DNA from: Mesobacillus jeotgali
GTDB lineage: Bacteria > Bacillota > Bacilli > Bacillales > Cytobacillaceae
NCBI RefSeq assembly: GCF_014856545.2
Contig: NZ_CP109811.1
Location: 3,652,001 to 3,716,000 of the forward strand
Reading direction: 5' to 3'
Length of the DNA stretch: 64,000 nucleotides
The notes below the pieces were generated by a model. That model had not been told where the DNA came from and did not search any database. It saw nothing but the letters and a program-made list of their open reading frames with translations. A program made the translations under genes and the position numbers. Each line of letters starts with the position of its first letter. Position 1 is the stretch's first letter. Positions 16,757 to 24,798 of the stretch are shown in pieces.

Positions 16757-17965
16757 CTAAAATAGGTCATTCATTGTATCATCCACTGTATCCGAAGCTG
16801 GTTTAAGAACGATTCGCTCAGTGCCTTCAACTGCTCTCTGGATCATTTCCTCGAAGTCGAAAAAACTTTCAAAGTTCTGGACTTTATCCAGCTTTGGCTT
16901 TGTTTTTGGTGATGAAGGAACAAAAACGGTACAGCAATCCTCATAGGGGCGGATTGATATATCATGGGTATCAATTTCATGGGCGATATCCATGATTTGC
17001 AGTTTGTCCATTGTGATTAAAGGCCGGATGATCGGCGTGGTAGTCACTTCATTGATAGCATACATGCTTTCAAGCGTCTGGCTGGCAACCTGGCCAAGAC
17101 TTTCACCGGTGATAATCGCAAGGCCGCCCTGCTTTTCCCTAACGGCGTCCGTGATGCGCAACATTAGTCTTCTTGTCGTTGTCATCGTGTAGTTTTCCGG
17201 TATTTGCTTATGAATGGCCTGCTGGATTTCAGTGAATGGCACTATATGAAGCGCAAAATGTCCGTTCACCTCTGCAAGTTTCTTTGAAAGGTCGATTACC
17301 TTCTGCTTAGCGCGTTCACTTGTGAAAGGCGGGCTGAAAAAATGGACACCTTCGACTTCGAGCCCTCTTTTCATCGTCAGATAGCCGGCAACAGGGCTGT
17401 CAATTCCGCCAGAAAGCATCAGCATTCCTTTGCCGCCAGATGCAGCAGGAAGTCCTCCCGCACCCTTGATCGTTTCGGCAGAGATATAGGCAGCTTCTTT
17501 CCTGATCTCTATCTGAAGATTTATATCAGGTTTCCGCACGTCTACCTTCAAGTCTTCAACATTTCTTAAGATATGGCCGCCAAATTCCGAATTGATTCCG
17601 TTTGTGTCCAATTCGAATGTCTTGTCAGATCGTTTAGCGGTTATTTTAAAAGTTTTGCCAGGCTTATGGATTTTCCTGAAAAGCTCCAGCGCCGCATCTT
17701 TCATTTTTTCGAGATCTTTTTCAACCTTAATTGCTGGGCTGAAGGATTGGATCCCGAATATCCCTTTCAGTTTCTCGCCAATCCCATCGCTATCTTCACC
17801 GTTCAGAAGGATGAACATGCGGTCACGTTCTGCCTTGATGGCCACATTCGGATAGTCGCTTAAGACTCTCTTGATATTTTTCCTGAGGCGATCGATAAAT
17901 TTATTCCTGTTTCTTCCTTTTGTCGATATTTCTCCATATCGAACCAAAATACGGTCATACATCAT
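16757..17965 (-). CDS. thiI: tRNA 4-thiouridine synthase / thiamine sulfurtransferase ThiI
   Basis: Adenylates U8 of tRNA and transfers sulfur to make 4-thiouridine; it also feeds sulfur into thiamine synthesis in some bacteria. Residues about 60-165 are the THUMP RNA-binding domain, and the PP-loop SGGIDSP is at 185-191. At 402 residues it lacks the C-terminal rhodanese domain of E. coli ThiI, as in Bacillus, where the partner cysteine desulfurase supplies sulfur. ATG 17965 overlaps the iscS stop by four bases (ATGA), so the pair is translationally coupled. The longer open frame to 18142 only shadows iscS. Confidence 0.96.
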   Translation of the reverse strand: MMYDRILVRYGEISTKGRNRNKFIDRLRKNIKRVLSDYPNVAIKAERDRMFILLNGEDSDGIGEKLKGIFGIQSFSPAIKVEKDLEKMKDAALELFRKIHKPGKTFKITAKRSDKTFELDTNGINSEFGGHILRNVEDLKVDVRKPDINLQIEIRKEAAYISAETIKGAGGLPAASGGKGMLMLSGGIDSPVAGYLTMKRGLEVEGVHFFSPPFTSERAKQKVIDLSKKLAEVNGHFALHIVPFTEIQQAIHKQIPENYTMTTTRRLMLRITDAVREKQGGLAIITGESLGQVASQTLESMYAINEVTTTPIIRPLITMDKLQIMDIAHEIDTHDISIRPYEDCCTVFVPSSPKTKPKLDKVQNFESFFDFEEMIQRAVEGTERIVLKPASDTVDDTMNDLF

Positions 17966-19107
17966 TTCTTTACTACCTCGCTTAAATGTTTTACTGTATC
18001 TGCAATTGCCTTTACGGCTATTTTTACTTCTTCTACTGTATTGCTGTATGTCAGGCTGACCCTGATCGCGCTCTCCGCTTCCGACAGTGGCACTCCCATT
18101 GCCAGCAAGGTTTTGCTGGCAGCTTTCTTCTTTGAAGAGCAAGCGCTTGTTGTTGATACATAAATATTCTTTTCTTCCAGCGCATGCACAAATGTTTCCG
18201 CCTTCAATCCATGGATTGAGAAGTTAAGGATATGGGGCGCGCTATTTTCTTTTGGAGTGTGAATAGTTATTTCCTTGATTTGGCTGATGCCACTTCTTAA
18301 TGTTTCCATTGCCGCTACCATTTGATTCAGGTTTTCTTTTCTATGTTCAAATGTCATTCTTAGTGCCTTTGACATTGCAACAAGGCCCGCTACATTTTCT
18401 GTTCCGCTCCGCTGCTTCCACTCCTGATTCCCGCCAGAAAATAATGGGGAGAGGGTGACCCCTTCTTTGATGAACAATGCGCCTGTCCCTTTCAGGCCAT
18501 GGAATTTATGACCCGAAATGGTGGAAAGGTGGATTCCAGCTTCGTAAAAATCCAAAGGCACCTTTCCAACTCCCTGAACGAAATCAACATGGAAAAACGC
18601 TTTAGGGTACTTTTTAAGCAAGCTCCCAATTTGCTTTACAGGCTGAATCGTGCCGACTTCATTATTGACATGGATCACGGAAACGAGGATGGTATCATCA
18701 CGCATTTCTCTCTCAATCGAATCCGCACTGATAAAGCCGTTACCATCAGGTTTCACATACGTGATCTCAAAGCCGAGCGATTCCAGCTGGACCATGGCAT
18801 TATGGATTGAAGCATGTTCAATGCTTGTGGTAATGATATGCCTGCCTCTTTCCCGATGAGCCAGAGCGATTCCTTTTACCGCTAGATTATTGCTTTCCGT
18901 TCCTCCGGATGTAAACAGGATTTCTGCTTCCTTTACATTTAGCAGCCTGGCGACCTGGGAACGTGCCTGCTGCAGCAGCTTCTCTGACTGGCCGCCAATT
19001 TTATGGAGTGATGAAGGATTTCCGAAAAAATCCGTTGAAACCTTAACAAATGAGTCCAATACTTCTTTATAGGGTTTAGTTGTGGCACTGTTGTCTAAGT
19101 AAATCAT
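17962..19107 (-). CDS. nifZ: Cysteine desulfurase (NifZ/IscS type), ThiI partner
   Basis: A 381-residue PLP enzyme that removes sulfur from cysteine as a protein persulfide. The PLP lysine is in SGHKFHGLKG (Lys201) and the persulfide cysteine is in STTSACSSKKK (Cys323), with the short active-site loop of the NifS/IscS class. The start MIYLDNSATTKP is typical. Its direct coupling to thiI indicates a dedicated role in tRNA thiolation, as shown for the B. subtilis NifZ-ThiI pair. Unlike B. subtilis as I recall it, no braB gene separates it from ezrA. Confidence 0.95.
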   Translation of the reverse strand: MIYLDNSATTKPYKEVLDSFVKVSTDFFGNPSSLHKIGGQSEKLLQQARSQVARLLNVKEAEILFTSGGTESNNLAVKGIALAHRERGRHIITTSIEHASIHNAMVQLESLGFEITYVKPDGNGFISADSIEREMRDDTILVSVIHVNNEVGTIQPVKQIGSLLKKYPKAFFHVDFVQGVGKVPLDFYEAGIHLSTISGHKFHGLKGTGALFIKEGVTLSPLFSGGNQEWKQRSGTENVAGLVAMSKALRMTFEHRKENLNQMVAAMETLRSGISQIKEITIHTPKENSAPHILNFSIHGLKAETFVHALEEKNIYVSTTSACSSKKKAASKTLLAMGVPLSEAESAIRVSLTYSNTVEEVKIAVKAIADTVKHLSEVVKK

Positions 19108-19213
19108 CGTATCCCCCCTTGTCTTTCATGCTAACTAAAAATCTTATCATAAGAAGTAATCAATGAAAATAAATGGAATGGATATTTTGTAGTATGCCCC
19201 GAAGCAGGTATCA

Positions 19214-19245
19214 CCCAAAAAAACAGGTCTCCATTGCGGAGACCC
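19214..19245 (-). terminator. Terminator of ezrA
   Basis: Minus strand: GGTCTCC, loop, GGAGACC, then TGTTTTTTTG, about 10 bp after the ezrA stop. Confidence 0.88.
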
Positions 19246-19254
19246 AAGTTTACA

Positions 19255-20946
19255 TCACTCTTTTTCAGATAACATTTGCTCAATTCTATTCAAGGCACCA
19301 GGATCCACTTCTTCAATTGAAGTCGCGGCCTGTTCAAGGGCTTCACGATAATCGTAATTGCGGAAATGTTCTTCTGCTTCCCGAAGTCCGCGGTCAACCG
19401 AAGGATATCGGCTTCGGTATCTGTTTCCATATTGGATGACCCGCTCGGCCAGCATGACAGTCTCAACGATTTCTTCAGTCGATGCTTCCAGCTTTTCAAC
19501 TGTGAGCACTGAGATTTCAAGATATTGTTGGACAACAGGAATATCAAGCGGCTTTTCCTCAAGCTTTTCATTGACTTGTTTGATGCTTTCATTGGCATCT
19601 TCAAGAAGATATTTATATTCCTGTGACAAACCTGGCATATTGCTTTTCGAGACGGTGCGAATCAGATCAGAAATCTTTTTCGACAGATCCCTGACTTTCT
19701 CCCTTGCCGCCATTTCGTCCTTCCGGAGGGCACTCAACTTCTCCATCAATACTTTTTGCTCTTCGACAAGATTATCGAGCAGCTCTTTCGCTTCCTCAAG
19801 CTCCTGTTTAATCAGGCTTTGCGCTGTATCGTTTTCGGTGATTCTGTGATCGATCAGCTCAAAGCGCTTTAGCAGGCCTTTGAGCTGATGTTCTACATTC
19901 GTTTGTGCTGAGAGCTCTTTATCATTAAGGTGGTAGCTCTCCTGGATATGCTTTGTCTCTTCTTTCAACGTCTTGCTTTCTGTTATTGCTTTTACGAGAA
20001 TTTCCTTCGCTTCATGTTCGGTCTTCGTGATGTATTGTTTAGCTATGACTTCCTCTTCAAGGAGATCGAATAGCTTCTCTATACGTTCCTTCAACCCCTG
20101 GATACCCTGTTCAGCGGCTTCGACATCGCCTTTCTCCAGAGAAGCTATATATTCAGTCAGTTCTATGCTGATTTCCTCAACTTCTTTATCAGCGTTCAGA
20201 TGGTCAAGAACATATCCTTTTGCAGTCATCTCTCTGACTCCGTCCTTCAGGTCGCTCACCTGGGAAGGTATGACTGATTGGCAGTCATGCAGCAGCGCGG
20301 GAATTGATTCCATTTTACTGGATACCTGTTCAAGCATTGCCTGGATGGACAGCACGATTTCCCTTGCTTCAAGGTAGTTGCCATTCTCTGTTTTCTCATC
20401 AAACTCAACGAATTTTACCTGGATGTTTTCAAGCATCGCCTCAAGACTTGCCTCAGCGCTTCCGAAGCTGTGACGGTGCGAAAGAAGGTTTTTCTTGCTA
20501 TCTCTGTATTGCTCCTTCAGTCCATCGATTTCCTCACGGTTTTTTTCTTCACTTCCGACAAGTTCATTCAATTCGCCAAGGATCTTTTTAATCTTATCCT
20601 CTGTCTCCGTAAGCCTTCGGTCAATGACTGCCAGAGATTCCTTGGCCTTCTTGAACCGATACTTATCGATATACTCTTCTGCATCAAACAGATAATCCTC
20701 GATGCCCGGCAGCTTGGATGTCACAAGTTCATCCCACTCCTGGCGCCAGCGCTCAAAAAGCTCCTCTGTCTGGCCAGTCATGTTCAACTGTTTTACTTTT
20801 GACATTTCATCGAGTACAGGACGGTTCATGATATCAATCTTCCATGATTCATACCTGTCGACCTCGCTGTAATACTTACGTTTCATAAAATATCCGCTTA
20901 AAAAAAGAATTATTAATAAAGCAATTCCGCCAATTATGTACTCCAT
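19255..20946 (-). CDS. ezrA: Septation ring formation regulator EzrA
   Basis: A 563-residue division protein that restrains FtsZ ring assembly away from mid-cell and helps organise the divisome. One N-terminal membrane helix (residues 3-20, IIGGIALLIILFLSGYF) is followed by a basic patch and then a long chain of charged, heptad-like coiled-coil helices to the end, the spectrin-like EzrA layout. The conserved YESWKIDIMNRPVLDEMSKV lies at about 32-51. Length matches the family. It is flanked by hisJ (divergent) and iscS, with its own terminator. Confidence 0.95.
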   Translation of the reverse strand: MEYIIGGIALLIILFLSGYFMKRKYYSEVDRYESWKIDIMNRPVLDEMSKVKQLNMTGQTEELFERWRQEWDELVTSKLPGIEDYLFDAEEYIDKYRFKKAKESLAVIDRRLTETEDKIKKILGELNELVGSEEKNREEIDGLKEQYRDSKKNLLSHRHSFGSAEASLEAMLENIQVKFVEFDEKTENGNYLEAREIVLSIQAMLEQVSSKMESIPALLHDCQSVIPSQVSDLKDGVREMTAKGYVLDHLNADKEVEEISIELTEYIASLEKGDVEAAEQGIQGLKERIEKLFDLLEEEVIAKQYITKTEHEAKEILVKAITESKTLKEETKHIQESYHLNDKELSAQTNVEHQLKGLLKRFELIDHRITENDTAQSLIKQELEEAKELLDNLVEEQKVLMEKLSALRKDEMAAREKVRDLSKKISDLIRTVSKSNMPGLSQEYKYLLEDANESIKQVNEKLEEKPLDIPVVQQYLEISVLTVEKLEASTEEIVETVMLAERVIQYGNRYRSRYPSVDRGLREAEEHFRNYDYREALEQAATSIEEVDPGALNRIEQMLSEKE

Positions 20947-21149
20947 TGTTATCCCCCTGGCCTCACAAATTCCAAGTTCTGAATCCTTCTATATAAAATG
21001 AATTTATAAATGAGTGTATAATGTATTTATATTACCATGTAAACGACATTTTTTGACTATTAAATTCATATTTTTTGTTGAAATTATCCGAAATAAGCCG
21101 ATTTAACTTGAAATTTCGCCTTAAATATTACTTTAGGAGGTCAGAAATT

Positions 21150-21950
21150 ATGAAGGATGGCCACGTTCACACATCTTTTTGCCCTCATGGCACGAAAGAT
21201 TCGTTAGATGACTACGTCCAGCGGGCACTTGAGCTTGGCTGCAAGGAAATCACCTTTGCCGAGCATGCCCCTTTACCAGAAGGATTCAAAGATCCTACAC
21301 CCTTGCAGGACAGCGCAATGCGTTTTGAGGATTTGGAACCATATTTTCAAAGTATCGAAGAAGCAAAGAGAAAATATCGCGGAAAAATAAAAATCAATAC
21401 TGGTTTCGAGATTGATTTTATCGAAGGATACGAGGTTCAAACGGCCAATTTCCTCAGTAAATTCGGACCGCGGCTAGACGATGCCGTTCTATCGGTGCAT
21501 TTTCTGAAAAATCCTGCAGGAGAATATGATTGTCTTGACTACAGCCCGGACAACTTCGGGAAGATGGTTAAAGAATATGGTTCTGCCGAACTGATTCATC
21601 GACACTACTATCAGACCGTCTTAAAATCCATTCATGCTGATCTGGGGCCATATAAGCCTAAACGAATCGGACATATTACCCTTGCGAATAAATTCCGCTT
21701 AAAATATCCAATTGCGCAGGAATGTACTGATGAAATCATTGAAATCCTGGAGACCGTATCGAAGTTTGGATATGAGCTGGATTATAACGGAGCGGGTACC
21801 GCAAAGCCTTTATGCCGTGAGCCTTATCCGCCAGATTGGGTAGTCAGCGAAGCCAAAAAGCTCGGGATCAGGCTTGTGTACGGATCTGATGCCCATCAGG
21901 CGAAGGAATTGGGACAGGGACTTGACAGAATGCTTGTAAAACAAAAATAA
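21150..21950 (+). CDS. hisJ: Histidinol-phosphatase (PHP family, HisJ)
   Basis: Dephosphorylates histidinol phosphate in histidine synthesis. The 266-residue PHP-fold enzyme shows metal-binding motifs DGHVHTSFCPHG at the start, FAEHAPLP near 40, a GFEIDFIEG near 90, SVHFL near 112 and YGSDAHQAKELG at the end. ATG 21150 follows TAGGAGG; the open frame from 21075 is not supported. Placement between ezrA and refZ matches B. subtilis. Single-gene unit with a short terminator shared with refZ. Confidence 0.95.
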   Translation: MKDGHVHTSFCPHGTKDSLDDYVQRALELGCKEITFAEHAPLPEGFKDPTPLQDSAMRFEDLEPYFQSIEEAKRKYRGKIKINTGFEIDFIEGYEVQTANFLSKFGPRLDDAVLSVHFLKNPAGEYDCLDYSPDNFGKMVKEYGSAELIHRHYYQTVLKSIHADLGPYKPKRIGHITLANKFRLKYPIAQECTDEIIEILETVSKFGYELDYNGAGTAKPLCREPYPPDWVVSEAKKLGIRLVYGSDAHQAKELGQGLDRMLVKQK

Positions 21951-21976
21951 GGAAACCGGCATTTTGACCGGTTTCC
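21951..21976. terminator. Terminator between hisJ and refZ
   Basis: GGAAACCGG, loop CATTTTGA, CCGGTTTCC. A perfect nine-base stem; the flanks are A/T-rich rather than a clean T run. Confidence 0.7.
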
Positions 21977-22611
21977 TATATATTAATCAACATTTTTTCA
22001 TGCACTTGATGGCCTGTACCAAGGGTTCCTTTGACCCATTGTGAGATCTCATGGCTGTACTTGTCAGCAAAGTATTTTTCATGAGGCTGCACATGCAGAA
22101 CCTCCGTCACATAATGGGTGTTCAGGAACGGCATCGACAGCAGACCTTTTAACTGTAAAATGCTGTACTGGACGGAATGCTTTTTGAATTCCCCATTCTC
22201 CATCCCAGCCTCAAGCACCTTTTTAAACATATAGCGTTCTTTTACATGATAGGTGGACATAATCTCCCTGACAACCTGAGAATCGATTGTCATTTCTCTT
22301 AAAATGAACCTTGTCAATTGGATGTTCTGGCATTGGTATCTCAATACATTGTCAACCATTGCGTTCAGGCACAATTCCGCACCGTACTCCAGCAACGAAA
22401 AGCCCTTTTCCAATTCTTCCATATAGCTTTCGAAAAAAACGGTAAAACAATTTTCGAGGAGTCCATTCTTATTCCGGAAGTAGTATGAGATATTCGCTGC
22501 ATTTACGTCTGCCTTTGCTGCAATATCCCTTACTGATGTCCCATTGAACCCCTTCGTATTGAATAAGTAGATGGCCGCATCAATAATCGCAGCTTTTGAA
22601 TTTTTTCTCAT
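21976..22611 (-). CDS. refZ: FtsZ regulator RefZ (TetR family)
   Basis: A 211-residue TetR-type DNA-binding protein. The helix-turn-helix spans residues about 10-50 (AIYLFNTKGFNGTSVRDIAA, then KADVNAANISYYFRNKNGLL). In B. subtilis RefZ (YttP) binds motifs near the replication origin and controls septum placement at sporulation. The assignment rests on sequence type plus position next to ytsP and hisJ/ezrA. ATG 22611 follows a GGGGCGGAG site; a TTG eight codons upstream is less likely. It is divergent from ytsP. Confidence 0.88.
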   Translation of the reverse strand: MRKNSKAAIIDAAIYLFNTKGFNGTSVRDIAAKADVNAANISYYFRNKNGLLENCFTVFFESYMEELEKGFSLLEYGAELCLNAMVDNVLRYQCQNIQLTRFILREMTIDSQVVREIMSTYHVKERYMFKKVLEAGMENGEFKKHSVQYSILQLKGLLSMPFLNTHYVTEVLHVQPHEKYFADKYSHEISQWVKGTLGTGHQVHEKMLINI

Positions 22612-22764
22612 TGCTCCGCCCCTCGCTTTCCGCAATTAACCTTACTGTTTACCTTTCTGGAAATCATTTAAATTTCCTTTATAAAAAGCTCGACAAAGTC
22701 TCCATTGTTTCGCCGATTTTTGATACAATGTAGATTAAAACTTCAAGAATGAGGGGGAAAAACT

Positions 22765-23247
22765 GTGTTTAAAGTCGAAACATACAGCGACAGCCGTGAA
22801 AAAAATTACGATTTATTGATAAAGCAACTCAAAGCCTTGGTGGAGGATGAAAAGAATGCGATCGCGAATTTCAGCAATGCATCAGCTTTATTGAACCAAT
22901 TCCTCGATCGCGTCAACTGGGTCGGCTTTTATCTGATGGAGGATGGAGAGCTTGTCCTCGGACCATTCCAGGGCCTTCCAGCCTGTGTGAGAATCCCGCT
23001 CGGCAAAGGAGTTTGCGGTACAGCCGCATCCACCCAGGAAACATTAAGAGTGGAAGATGTCCATGCCTTCCCGGGCCACATCGCATGTGATGCCGCTTCC
23101 CAATCAGAAATCGTCGTTCCGATGATCAAAGACGGTCAAGTCATCGGCGTTCTTGATATTGATTCACCGGAAAAAAATCGCTTTGATGAATTGGACCAGC
23201 AAAAACTCGAGGAATTCGTTGACATGCTGTTACAGTATATAAGCTGA
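22765..23247 (+). CDS. ytsP: Free methionine-(R)-sulfoxide reductase YtsP (GAF domain)
   Basis: A 160-residue GAF-domain enzyme that reduces free methionine-R-sulfoxide. The three catalytic-site cysteines are all present: Cys74 (LPACVRIPLG), Cys84 (GVCGTAAS) and Cys108 (GHIACDAAS). Their 10 and 24 residue spacings equal those of the E. coli enzyme (84, 94, 118). The gene starts with GTG after GGGGGA. A bidirectional terminator separates it from megL, another methionine-related gene, which makes a sulfur-amino-acid theme here. Confidence 0.93.
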   Translation: MFKVETYSDSREKNYDLLIKQLKALVEDEKNAIANFSNASALLNQFLDRVNWVGFYLMEDGELVLGPFQGLPACVRIPLGKGVCGTAASTQETLRVEDVHAFPGHIACDAASQSEIVVPMIKDGQVIGVLDIDSPEKNRFDELDQQKLEEFVDMLLQYIS

Positions 23248-23251
23248 TATT

Positions 23252-23283
23252 GAAAAACCCTCCCATTTCACGGGAGGGTTTTT
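23252..23283. terminator. Bidirectional terminator between ytsP and megL
   Basis: AAAAACCCTCCC, loop ATTTCAC, GGGAGGGTTTTT. A/T runs on both sides. Confidence 0.92.
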
Positions 23284-23295
23284 GTAATGAATCTC

Positions 23296-24507
23296 TTAAA
23301 TCGATCCAGTCTCCATAGTACTTTCTTTCCTTACAGCTTCGAATGCTGCTTCAAGATCATCTCTGATATCCTGCCACGCTTCCAATCCGACTGAAAGCCT
23401 GAGCATGTTGTCTTTAATACCCATTTTTTCTCTTGCTTCTTTTGGCACTACGGCATGAGTCATTGTCGCCGGGTGCTGGATCAATGTTTCTGCATCTCCA
23501 AGGCTAACCGCAATCTTAATTAGCTTTAACTTGTTGATAAATGCCTGTGCTTCCTTTTGACCTCCCTTTATATTGAAGGAAATAAGGCCGCCCGGCTTGC
23601 GCATTTGCTTTTTCGCAATGGCATAATCGGGATGCTTAGGGTCGCCTGGGAAGATTACCTCTTCAACAGCAGGATGGCCTGAAAGATACTCTGCCAATTT
23701 TTCGGCATTGTCACAATGGCGGTCCATCCTGACCGGCAGTGTTTTCAACCCGCGAAGCAATAACCATGCATCAAATGGCGAGATGACGCCGCCAATGTCC
23801 TTTTGTGTTGTCATGGCGATTTTAGACATAATATCCTTAGGGCCGACTGCTACACCCGCTATAACATCACCATGTCCGCAAATATATTTCGTTGCGCTGT
23901 GGATGACGAAATCACAGCCAAGCTCGATCGGATTCTGAAGATAAGGTGAGCTGAATGTATTATCAACAACTACCGGAATTCCTTTTTCCCTGGCGACGTC
24001 CGCGACCACCTCCAGGTCAACGAGTCTCATTGTAGGATTAATCGGCGTCTCGATATAGATGACTCTTGTCTCTGGGGTAATGGCAGCCAATACTTCTTCT
24101 CTTGTCGACATCATTGAAAAATCATGGTTAATCTCATATTTTTCTTTCATGAGCTGCAGAAGTCCAAACGTACACCCATACACTCCCTGTGAGCAGAGAA
24201 TATGGTCACCTGTGCGTGTCAGTGCTACCAGTATCGCAGAGACAGCAGCCATCCCTGAAGCGAACGCAAGGGCTTTCTCCCCTTTTTCAATCGTCGCCAT
24301 CCTTTCTTCAAGCATCGCAACCGTAGGGTTTCCAAGACGAGAATAGATGAATCCTTCCTCTTCCCCGGCAAAGCGCCTTTCTCCCTGTTCAGCAGTATCG
24401 AAAGTGAACGTACTAGTCTGAAATAATGGAGGCGCAAGGCTTCCCCTGAATTCGTCCGATTTATATCCGGAATGGATTACTTCTGTTTCGAATCTTTTCT
24501 CTCCCAT
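23296..24507 (-). CDS. megL: Methionine gamma-lyase
   Basis: A 403-residue PLP enzyme of the Cys/Met metabolism family. It likely splits methionine to methanethiol, ammonia and 2-oxobutyrate. The PLP lysine is Lys207 (HSATKYICGHGD). Cys112 in QGVYGCTF is the residue at the methionine gamma-lyase hallmark position (Cys116 of the Pseudomonas enzyme), which favours this over cystathionine gamma-lyase. An exact cre palindrome lies 22 bp before the start, so the gene is probably repressed by CcpA when sugars are plentiful. RBS AGGAGG. In the segment of B. subtilis I recall, this gene is not in this place. Confidence 0.88.
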   Translation of the reverse strand: MGEKRFETEVIHSGYKSDEFRGSLAPPLFQTSTFTFDTAEQGERRFAGEEEGFIYSRLGNPTVAMLEERMATIEKGEKALAFASGMAAVSAILVALTRTGDHILCSQGVYGCTFGLLQLMKEKYEINHDFSMMSTREEVLAAITPETRVIYIETPINPTMRLVDLEVVADVAREKGIPVVVDNTFSSPYLQNPIELGCDFVIHSATKYICGHGDVIAGVAVGPKDIMSKIAMTTQKDIGGVISPFDAWLLLRGLKTLPVRMDRHCDNAEKLAEYLSGHPAVEEVIFPGDPKHPDYAIAKKQMRKPGGLISFNIKGGQKEAQAFINKLKLIKIAVSLGDAETLIQHPATMTHAVVPKEAREKMGIKDNMLRLSVGLEAWQDIRDDLEAAFEAVRKESTMETGSI

Positions 24508-24528
24508 TATGATTCCTCCTATTTGTTC

Positions 24529-24542
24529 TGTAAACGCTTACA
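24529..24542 (-). promoter_or_regulatory. cre site (CcpA operator) before megL
   Basis: TGTAAACGCTTACA, a perfect 14-bp palindrome that fits the CcpA-binding consensus (TGWAARCGYTWWCA type). It lies between the megL RBS and whatever promoter is upstream, a position that would block elongation or initiation. Confidence 0.85.
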
Positions 24543-24657
24543 ATTTACCCCCATTATCAGGATATGACATTTACCCCTTTATTGAAAGTAATTTCTCTCA
24601 CACCTCGACAAAAAGTCCTGTGGTTCATTAAACGAAAAAAGCACTCATTCCTGAGTG

Positions 24658-24790
24658 CTGACAAGAAAAGCTTTTGCGCCTTGGTCAGCCCCGACAAGCG
24701 CTGGAGAGCCGCCCTATGAAGTCGTTCTTTGACTTCATAGGGCGGCTTGAAGCGCTCGAGGGGCTTGGCGCTTGAGCTGGACAATTCTCA
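24658..24790 (+). repeat. Dispersed hairpin repeat, full copy
   Basis: Begins GAAAAGCTTTTGCGCCTTGG and continues CAGCCCCGACAAGCGCTGGAG. It then holds a perfect 16-base stem: GCCGCCCTATGAAGTC, loop GTTCTTT, GACTTCATAGGGCGGC, followed by GCGCTCGAGG and GAGCTGGACAATTCTC. The ends and the GAAGTC/GACTTC core match the copies near 45.9 and 52 kb. It lies between ytrP and megL. Confidence 0.85.
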
Positions 24791-24798
24791 AAGTGAAG

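Noticed and set aside
24557..24784. 75-residue frame between megL and ytrP
   Set aside because: It covers the dispersed hairpin repeat and has no RBS.
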